From the NCBI GenBank assembly GCA_028691715.1, contig JAQUYR010000016.1, positions 1 to 20,691 on the forward strand: a DNA stretch of 20,691 bases. Reading direction: 5' to 3'. This DNA comes from Bacilli bacterium (lineage in GTDB: Bacteria; Bacillota_I; Bacilli_A; ML615J-28; CAG-698). The notes under the pieces were generated by a model, which saw only the letters and a program-made list of their open reading frames with translations, did not search any database and was not told where the DNA came from. A program made the translations under genes and the position numbers. Positions 15,490 through 20,691 of this stretch are shown piece after piece. Position 1 is the first letter of the stretch. Each line of letters begins with the position of its first letter.

Positions 15490-15513
15490 TTTTATTTTTA
15501 AAAAATATGAGAT

Positions 15514-15541
15514 GGAGGAAAAATCACCACAGGAGTGATTT
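15514..15541 (+). promoter_or_regulatory. Ribosome site with hairpin between it and the start codon
   Basis: GGAGG at 15514-15518 is the best Shine-Dalgarno but lies 31 bases from the ATG at 15550. Between them AAATCAC (15521-15527) pairs with GTGATTT (15535-15541). Folding this hairpin brings GGAGG to about 10 bases from the ATG. A second, weaker AGGAG (15531-15535) lies in the loop and first stem base. Confidence 0.45.
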
Positions 15542-15549
15542 ACAAAGAA

Positions 15550-16998
15550 ATGTCAAAAATTAAATTTTTTTTAGGTGAAAGCATGCCACTTGAAATGCAC
15601 AAAGTCCGAGTTGTTCAAAAACTTAATTTAATTCCTATTGAAAAAAGAAAGCAAGCCCTTGATGATGGAGGCTACAATACTTTCTTACTTAAAAATCGTG
15701 AAGTATTTTTAGATATGTTAACCGATAGTGGGACTAATGCCATGAGCGATCGCCAAGTAGCATCGATGATGGTATCTGATGATTCATATGCTGGAAGCGA
15801 AACTTTTTATCGCTTGGAAAAGGAGTTGCAATCCTTCTTTGGAATGAAATTTTTCTTGCCAGCTCATCAAGGAAGAGCCTGCGAGAATATAATTGCTAAG
15901 ACCTTTGTTAAACCTGGAGATATAATTCCTATGAATTATCATTTCACAACAACAAAGGCTCACATTGAGCTAAATGGTGGAAAGGTTGAAGAAGTGTTTA
16001 CTGATGAAGCAGTAAAGATTACGAGTACTAACCCTTTTAAAGGAAACTTTGATCTGGATAAGCTTAAGAAATTTATAAAGGAAGTAGGAGTTTCTCATAT
16101 CCCTTTTGCTCGTATTGAAATGGGAACTAATCTAATCGGTGGACAGCCAGTATCGCTAGAAAATATTAAAGCAGTAGCCAATATTTGTCATAAGAATAAT
16201 ATCTTAGTCGTTACTGATGCCAGTTTATTAGCTGATAACCTTCATTTTATCAAAGAAAGAGAAGAAGCTTGTAAGAATATGTCGCTTCATGATATCGTTC
16301 TCGAGATTGCTAAAGTTACTGATGTCATGTATTTTAGTGCTCGGAAACTAGGATGCGCTCGTGGTGGAGGAATATGTGTTCACGATGTCAAATTATTTGA
16401 TATGATGAAGGATTTAATTCCACTATATGAGGGGTTCTTGACATATGGTGGTATGAGTGTCAGAGAGATGGAAGCTATGGCGATTGGGTTAGAGGAAACC
16501 CTTGATCCAGAAATGATTAACCAGGGACCACTATTTATTGAAGCCTTTGGTAAAAAATTAATGGAACAAGGAATACCTATTGTTACCCCTACTGGTGGTT
16601 TGGGATGTCATATAGATGCTAGAGCTTTCTTACCTCATGTAAAGAGTGAGGAATATCCAGCTGGTGCTTTAGCTGCAGCAATTTTCCTGGTTGGAGGAAT
16701 CAGAGGTATGGAAAGAGGAACTATCAGCGAAACAAGAAATCCTGATGGCTCAGAGCACCCAGCAAGTGTTGAACTTGTCAGATTAGCATTACCAAGAAGA
16801 GTATTTACAATGTCACAGATTTCATACGCTGTTGATAGAATTGCCTGGTTATTCAAAAATAGAGATTTAGTCCAGGGATTGGATTTTGTTGAAGAACCTA
16901 AAGTACTAAGATTCTTTATCGGTCGCCTAGCACCAATTAATAACTGGTCAGAGAAATTGGTTAAGAAATTCCGCGAGGATTTTGGTGATAGTTTATAA
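15550..16998 (+). CDS. Tyrosine phenol-lyase/tryptophanase family beta-eliminating lyase
   Basis: A 482-residue PLP enzyme of the tyrosine phenol-lyase (TPL)/tryptophanase family, likely cytosolic and tetrameric. Blocks: GYNTFLL, MLTDSGTNAMSD, DDSYAGSE (Tyr equivalent to TPL Tyr71), PAHQGRACEN, NYHFTTTKAH, GGQPVS, and PLP-lysine block FSARKLG (Lys266). Two features favour TPL over tryptophanase: FTTT at 132-135 and MERG at 387-390, where TPL has its phenol-contacting Arg381 and tryptophanase has VEI. However, the Arg after the PLP aspartate (DATR in TPL, DSAR in tryptophanase) is Leu here (DASL), so activity is uncertain. Relatives are often annotated tryptophanase. The ATG at 15550 was chosen over GTG 15535, which has no ribosome site at normal distance. 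Control is by cre and T-box. Confidence 0.88.
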   Translation: MSKIKFFLGESMPLEMHKVRVVQKLNLIPIEKRKQALDDGGYNTFLLKNREVFLDMLTDSGTNAMSDRQVASMMVSDDSYAGSETFYRLEKELQSFFGMKFFLPAHQGRACENIIAKTFVKPGDIIPMNYHFTTTKAHIELNGGKVEEVFTDEAVKITSTNPFKGNFDLDKLKKFIKEVGVSHIPFARIEMGTNLIGGQPVSLENIKAVANICHKNNILVVTDASLLADNLHFIKEREEACKNMSLHDIVLEIAKVTDVMYFSARKLGCARGGGICVHDVKLFDMMKDLIPLYEGFLTYGGMSVREMEAMAIGLEETLDPEMINQGPLFIEAFGKKLMEQGIPIVTPTGGLGCHIDARAFLPHVKSEEYPAGALAAAIFLVGGIRGMERGTISETRNPDGSEHPASVELVRLALPRRVFTMSQISYAVDRIAWLFKNRDLVQGLDFVEEPKVLRFFIGRLAPINNWSEKLVKKFREDFGDSL

Positions 16999-17022
16999 AA
17001 TATTTTTTCCTTTATTATAGAT

Positions 17023-17065
17023 TGTGATTTTTTATATTTCCTCCTAATAAATATAAATCATCACA
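17023..17065 (+). other. 3' hairpin with exposed CCUCC loop
   Basis: A 17-position stem: 17023-17039 pairs with 17049-17065, broken by one 2x2 mismatch, with loop CCTCCTAAT (17040-17048). It lies between the lyase stop and its terminator. A C-rich loop complementary to Shine-Dalgarno sequences next to an intrinsic terminator is the layout of many Firmicute small RNAs, but no clear promoter precedes it. Confidence 0.5.
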
Positions 17066-17066
17066 T

Positions 17067-17099
17067 AAAAACGGCTTATATAATCGGTAAGCCGTTTTT
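17067..17099 (+). terminator. Terminator after the lyase gene
   Basis: AAAAACGGCTTA (17067-17078) pairs with TAAGCCGTTTTT (17088-17099), 12 bp with a 9-base loop. The strongest GC-containing stem in the area; nearly symmetrical in both directions. Confidence 0.92.
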
Positions 17100-17129
17100 A
17101 TTTAAACGTTTTACTTATGGGGCAATCAA

Positions 17130-17158
17130 TTGACAAAAAGAAGATATCGCTATATAAT
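17130..17158 (+). promoter_or_regulatory. Consensus promoter of pncA-pncB
   Basis: TTGACA at 17130-17135 and TATAAT at 17153-17158, exactly 17 bp apart. No clear operator palindrome overlaps it. Confidence 0.92.
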
Positions 17159-17193
17159 ATAAATATACAAAATGATTTGATGTGGTGAGCAAT

Positions 17194-17721
17194 ATGAAAC
17201 TATTAGCGGTTGTTGATTATCAAAATGACTTTGTTACTGGTGTCTTGGGATTTCCAAGGGCAAAATCTCTGGAAAAAAAGATTTGTCAGAAAATAGAGGA
17301 ATATCATCAGAATGGTGATGATGTTGTTTTTATGATGGACACTCATTATGATGATTACTTGAACACTGAAGAAGGAAGAAACCTCCCCATCGTTCACGCA
17401 GTTAAAGGAACATTGGGATGGCAATTATATGGCAAGGTTAACCAGGCTGTTGGTAAGAATGATGTAATATTTATGAAGGAATCCTTTGGCAGTCGCGAGT
17501 TTGGTGATTTTTTAAAAAATAAGAACTACGAAACTATCGAGTTAATAGGCTTGGTGACCAATATTTGTGTTATATCAAATGCTATTATCGCCAAAACATT
17601 CATGCCTAATGCAAAAATAATTGTTGATGCTTCATGTACTGATTCATTTGATTCAGAATTGAATGAAAAAGCTCTGGATGTGATGGAATCATTTCATGTA
17701 AAAATAGAAAATAGGAAGTAA
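17194..17721 (+). CDS. pncA: Nicotinamidase-like cysteine hydrolase
   Basis: A 175-residue isochorismatase-fold hydrolase that by context deamidates nicotinamide to nicotinate. Catalytic triad candidates: Asp8 (VVDYQNDF), Lys95 (FMKESFGS) and Cys125 (LVTNICV, with the family cis-peptide site before it). Metal ligands typical of nicotinamidases are visible as Asp49, His51 and His68. The ATG at 17194 was chosen because GGTG lies 6 bases upstream; two in-frame GTG codons at 17182 and 17185 would destroy that site. The next gene, 5 bases on, is nicotinate phosphoribosyltransferase, so together they form the Preiss-Handler NAD salvage entry. This pairing is the main reason for preferring nicotinamidase over other isochorismatase-like hydrolases. 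Confidence 0.9.
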   Translation: MKLLAVVDYQNDFVTGVLGFPRAKSLEKKICQKIEEYHQNGDDVVFMMDTHYDDYLNTEEGRNLPIVHAVKGTLGWQLYGKVNQAVGKNDVIFMKESFGSREFGDFLKNKNYETIELIGLVTNICVISNAIIAKTFMPNAKIIVDASCTDSFDSELNEKALDVMESFHVKIENRK

Positions 17722-17726
17722 ATTAT

Positions 17727-19166
17727 ATGGAGAAAACAAATTATACTATGATGTGTGACTTTTATGAGATTACAATGGCTAATGGCTATTTTGAGACAGG
17801 AATGAAGGATAAGATCTGTTATTTCGACGTTTTTTATCGAGTTGTTCCCGATAATGGAGGCTTTGCTATTGCTGCTGGACTTGAACAAGTTGTCGATTAT
17901 ATTAAAAACTTAAGGTTTACTGAAGATGATATCGAATATTTACGCTCGAAAAAAGCTTTTTCTGAGGAATTTTTAGAATATCTGAAGACTTTTAAATTTA
18001 GTGGTGATATCTATGCGGTCAGAGAGGGAACCCCTGTTTTTCCCAAAGAGCCAATATTAATCGTTAAGAGCAAAGCAATAGAAGCACAATTTATTGAAAC
18101 ATATGTTTTAGCAACGATCAATCATCAATCTTTGATAGCTACAAAAACATCAAGAATTGTTCGAGCAGCTAAGGGAAGAGGTATTTCTGAATTTGGAGCT
18201 CGCCGTGCCCATGGTGCTGAGGCAGCTATTTTAGGTGCCAGAGCTGCTTATATCGCTGGCTGTAGTGGAACTTCTTGTACGATGACTGATCTTTTATTTA
18301 AAGCCCCAGCAACGGGAACTATGGCTCACTCTTGGGTTCAGCTATTCCCTGATGAATTAACAGCTTTTAAAAAATATTGTGAGATGTATCCTGATAGTGT
18401 AACTTTATTAGTTGATACATATAATGTAGTAAAAAGTGGTGTTCCTAATGCCATTAAGGCCTTTAATGAAGTATTATTGCCACTTGGAAAAAGACCAAAA
18501 GCAATAAGACTGGATTCTGGTGATATCGCTTATCAGTCAAAAAAGGCTCGTAAAATGTTGGACGAAGCTGGATATAGTGATTGTAAAATCGTCGCTTCAA
18601 ATTCCTTGGATGAATATATAATCAGAGATTTATTGATTCAGGATGCTAAAATCGATGCTTTTGGTGTCGGTGAAAGATTGATAACCTCAAAGAGCAGTCC
18701 GGTTTTTGATGGGGTGTACAAATTAGTAGCAATTGAAGATGATGGAGTTATAATTCCTAAAATTAAAATCAGTGAAAATATTGGTAAAATTACCATTCCT
18801 CATTTTAAAAAGATATACCGTTTATTTGAAAAGGAAACCAATAAAGCGATTGCTGATGTTTTAACAATTCATGATGAAAAGATACCAACAGATGAAATAG
18901 AAATATTTGATCCTGAGGCTATATGGAAGCGTAAAACAATTACCGATTTTTATGCAAAAGAGTTATTACTACCAATCTTTATCAATGGGAAACAGGTTTA
19001 TCAACTGCCAGATATCGAAGAAATTCGAAAATATTGTCATGAACAAATAGAAACATTATGGGATGAAGTAACAAGATTTGAAAATCCTCATAATTATTAT
19101 GTTGACCTGTCTCAAAAACTTTGGGATATCAGAGAAACATTGTTAGAAAAGAATAAAGATCATTAA
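17727..19166 (+). CDS. pncB: Nicotinate phosphoribosyltransferase
   Basis: A 479-residue enzyme joining nicotinate and PRPP into nicotinate mononucleotide. N-terminal TMMCDFYEITMANGYF, substrate block SEFGARRAHG (154-163), GTSCTMTDLL and GTMAHSWVQ (197-205), DTYNVV and RLDSGDIA are the family pattern. Length fits the longer Firmicute type. AGGAAG overlapping the pncA stop is the ribosome site and the gap is 5 bases. A strong terminator starts within its stop codon. It consumes the product of the upstream hydrolase. Confidence 0.96.
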   Translation: MEKTNYTMMCDFYEITMANGYFETGMKDKICYFDVFYRVVPDNGGFAIAAGLEQVVDYIKNLRFTEDDIEYLRSKKAFSEEFLEYLKTFKFSGDIYAVREGTPVFPKEPILIVKSKAIEAQFIETYVLATINHQSLIATKTSRIVRAAKGRGISEFGARRAHGAEAAILGARAAYIAGCSGTSCTMTDLLFKAPATGTMAHSWVQLFPDELTAFKKYCEMYPDSVTLLVDTYNVVKSGVPNAIKAFNEVLLPLGKRPKAIRLDSGDIAYQSKKARKMLDEAGYSDCKIVASNSLDEYIIRDLLIQDAKIDAFGVGERLITSKSSPVFDGVYKLVAIEDDGVIIPKIKISENIGKITIPHFKKIYRLFEKETNKAIADVLTIHDEKIPTDEIEIFDPEAIWKRKTITDFYAKELLLPIFINGKQVYQLPDIEEIRKYCHEQIETLWDEVTRFENPHNYYVDLSQKLWDIRETLLEKNKDH

Positions 19167-19188
19167 AAGAGCATTCTGCTCTTTTTTT
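19165..19188 (+). terminator. Terminator of pncA-pncB
   Basis: AAAAGAGCA (19165-19173) pairs with TGCTCTTTT (19177-19185) around TTC, then more T. It begins inside the pncB stop codon. Confidence 0.92.
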
Positions 19189-19224
19189 ATGACAATAATT
19201 ATGAAAACGTAATTTATTGTCATA
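19188..19224. repeat. Long inverted repeat upstream of the marR promoter
   Basis: TATGACAATAA (19188-19198) and TTATTGTCATA (19214-19224) are perfect 11-bp arms; with one bulge the stem extends inward by 3 pairs. It stands just upstream of the -35. It could be a second operator, or a backup terminator since a T-rich stretch follows. Confidence 0.6.
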
Positions 19225-19230
19225 TTTTTC

Positions 19231-19258
19231 TTGATTTTTTTAAAAGAAAGTATATAAT
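19231..19258 (+). promoter_or_regulatory. Promoter of the marR-ABC exporter operon
   Basis: TTGATT at 19231-19236 and TATAAT at 19253-19258, spacer 16 bp. Start near 19265, inside the palindrome that follows. Confidence 0.8.
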
Positions 19259-19262
19259 ATTA

Positions 19263-19280
19263 ATTAGTTTTAAAACTAAT
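19263..19280. promoter_or_regulatory. 18-bp perfect palindrome at the marR transcript start
   Basis: ATTAGTTTTAAAACTAAT is a perfect palindrome just downstream of the -10. MarR proteins bind palindromes of this size, often over their own start site, so this is the best autoregulatory operator candidate. Confidence 0.7.
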
Positions 19281-19293
19281 AATAGGAGGAAAT

Positions 19294-19758
19294 ATGGATA
19301 ACTTTAAAAAGCCAAGAAAGAAAAATACTTTGATCCTAGCCAACGAGATAACCAAAGTATTTCATAACTATCTTCGCGTTGAAGCAGAAAAAGTTGGTAT
19401 AACTGCTACTTATCGTCCAATTATCATGATGCTCTCATATAAGGATGGCTTGACACAACTGGATATCGCTAAGAAAACCCATATGTCACCACCAACTATT
19501 TCCTTAACCCTGCAGAAGATGGAGCAGAGTAATTTGGTTAGAAGAGAAGAAGATCTCCTTGATAAAAGGCAGGTCAGAATTTTTATCACTGAGGATGGTA
19601 AAAAACTAGATGATGAGATAAGAAAATTGATAACCAAAGCGGAAAAAGTAATTTTTGAGAATATTTCTCTTGAAGAGCAAAAGAGAACTGAGGAGATTCT
19701 TGAAAAAGTTTTAAAGAACCTTATGAATATTGGAGGATTAAATGAAGAAAATTTTTAG
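19294..19758 (+). CDS. MarR-family transcriptional regulator
   Basis: A 154-residue winged-helix repressor. The helix-turn-helix spans about 53-80 (LTQLDIAKKTHMSPPTISLTLQKMEQSNLV), and the wing with the family Asp-Lys-Arg pattern is at 89-99 (LDKRQVRIFIT). Long N- and C-terminal helices form the dimer interface. GGAGG precedes the ATG by 6 bases. It overlaps the downstream ABC exporter gene by 17 bases, so it very likely controls export of a drug, peptide or lipid. The ligand is not readable from sequence. Confidence 0.94.
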   Translation: MDNFKKPRKKNTLILANEITKVFHNYLRVEAEKVGITATYRPIIMMLSYKDGLTQLDIAKKTHMSPPTISLTLQKMEQSNLVRREEDLLDKRQVRIFITEDGKKLDDEIRKLITKAEKVIFENISLEEQKRTEEILEKVLKNLMNIGGLNEENF

Positions 19759-20691
19759 ATTTTTAAAGCCATATTGGTTTTTAGCAATACTTGCACCAGT
19801 GTTTATGGCTGGTGAGGTTGTATTTGAATTGATACAACCAAAACTGATGGAAAGAATTGTTGATAACGGTGTTCTAGCAACAACACTTACTCTAGCAGAA
19901 AAAATGGATGTTGTAATTAACACAGGACTATTGATGTTACTACTTGTTGGTCTTGGAGGAATATGTGGTATTTTATCAGCGGCTTTTGCCTCATCAACAG
20001 CTAATTCTTTTGGAAATGATGTCCGTAAAGCTGCCTTTTCTAAAATAGTAAACCTGTCGTTTGAACAAACCGATAAATTCACGACAGGATCATTGGTCAC
20101 AAGAATAACCAATGATGTGACGCAAGTTCAGAATTTTGTGTCCATGGCGATAAGAATGTTTGTCAGAACAATCTTTTTGTTCGTCGGTGGAATCGTTATG
20201 ATGTATATAACCAGTCCAAAATTTGCCCTAGTTTTAGCGGTTGTTTTACCGATTCAAGTGGCTATAATAGTATTTTTCTTGAGAAAAGCCATTCCAATAT
20301 TCAAACAGGTTCAAACAAAGGTTGATACTATCAACTCTGTTGTTCAGGAGAATGTCAATGGTGTAAGGGTTGTTAAGGCCTATACAAGAGAGGAATATGA
20401 ATCGAATAAGTTTCATAAGGCTAATGAGGATTTATCTTTAACAACATTAAAGGTTCAGAAGATAATTGCTCTGATTAATCCCCTAATGACTATATTTCTA
20501 TATGTAATAGTAGTGGCTATTATATACTTGGGGGCTCAACAGATCAACATTGATATTCCCAATATTTTAAATAATACAGGAGATCCAATGACAGTTGGAA
20601 AAGTAATGGCTGGTCTTACCTATATTGCCCAAATTTTAATCTCTATTGTAATGTTAGCGATGATTGTTCAATCCGTTACACGAGCTAAGGT
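19742..20691 (+). CDS. ABC exporter, membrane domain (partial, runs off the window)
   Basis: The first 316 residues of an ABC exporter half-transporter. It holds the type IV exporter membrane domain: helices at about 12-32, 60-86, 138-156 and 160-181, with the coupling region FEQTDKFTTGSLVTRITNDV (107-126) and VQENVNGVRVVKAYTREEYE, both diagnostic of MdlB/YfiB-type multidrug exporters. The ATP-binding domain lies beyond position 20691. The ATG at 19742 is 5 bases after GGAGGA and sits inside the marR 3' end, so the genes are coupled. Such MarR-linked exporters often come as two consecutive half-transporters; a second may follow outside the window. Confidence 0.93.
   Translation, partial: MKKIFRFLKPYWFLAILAPVFMAGEVVFELIQPKLMERIVDNGVLATTLTLAEKMDVVINTGLLMLLLVGLGGICGILSAAFASSTANSFGNDVRKAAFSKIVNLSFEQTDKFTTGSLVTRITNDVTQVQNFVSMAIRMFVRTIFLFVGGIVMMYITSPKFALVLAVVLPIQVAIIVFFLRKAIPIFKQVQTKVDTINSVVQENVNGVRVVKAYTREEYESNKFHKANEDLSLTTLKVQKIIALINPLMTIFLYVIVVAIIYLGAQQINIDIPNILNNTGDPMTVGKVMAGLTYIAQILISIVMLAMIVQSVTRAK

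Noticed and set aside
15507..15563. Short upstream frames (ATG at 15507 and ATG at 15512) before the lyase
   Set aside because: Neither has a ribosome site; the 8-codon frame from 15512 begins on the ribosome site itself. Most likely chance frames in a structured leader.
19201..19215. cre-like sequence before marR
   Set aside because: The left half fits (TGAAAACG) but the right half lacks CA; it lies in the loop of a larger inverted repeat.
1..20691. CRISPR arrays, transposons, prophage, toxin-antitoxin or defence genes
   Set aside because: No repeated spacer pattern, transposase, integrase or known defence domain was seen; all gaps are short and explained by promoters, operators, a T-box and terminators.

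Overview
The window is an AT-rich stretch of a low-GC Firmicute chromosome, probably from the Bacilli/Erysipelotrichia side. This rests on strong AGGAGG-type ribosome sites, consensus sigma-A promoters, a CIRCE element, a CcpA-type cre site, a tRNA-sensing T-box leader and a ThrR/PheB regulator. It looks like ordinary chromosomal housekeeping and metabolic DNA: no phage, transposon, CRISPR, tRNA or rRNA was seen.

Layout. (1) 12-2648, minus strand: a TrpR-family YerC-like regulator, then a three-gene polar amino acid ABC importer (binding lipoprotein, permease, ATPase) with two tandem palindromes in its promoter region. (2) 2867-4892: htpG under a CIRCE element that overlaps its promoter. (3) 4944-9014: purB-purA plus a Cys-rich FAD oxidoreductase, with a 30-bp perfect palindrome filling the promoter. 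(4) 9078-10093: a CorA-like Mg2+ channel. (5) 10114-15139: a threonine operon thrC-thrB-thrR-hom-asd, with a palindromic operator candidate at its promoter. (6) 15145-17099: a cre site, promoter and T-box leader in front of a tyrosine phenol-lyase/tryptophanase-family enzyme, followed by a 3' hairpin with a CCUCC loop and a terminator. (7) 17130-19188: pncA-pncB for NAD salvage. (8) 19188-20691: a MarR regulator with palindromic sites and the first part of an ABC exporter that runs off the window.

Most interesting points. First, the ABC importer's binding protein is circularly permuted: the half that normally ends a family-3 binding protein comes first, directly after the lipoprotein signal, and the half that normally begins it comes last, with key ligand residues kept. 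Second, the 'catabolic' lyase is controlled like a biosynthetic gene: a T-box whose best-placed specifier is UAC (Tyr), plus an upstream cre in an activator-like position. This hints that the enzyme may work in the amino-acid-forming direction or do a different reaction. Third, several clean palindromes sit exactly on promoters (purB, thrC, the ABC operon, marR), giving testable operators whose regulators are partly encoded next door. Fourth, homoserine dehydrogenase has a truncated regulatory ACT domain, while an intact ACT domain is carried by ThrR in the same operon.
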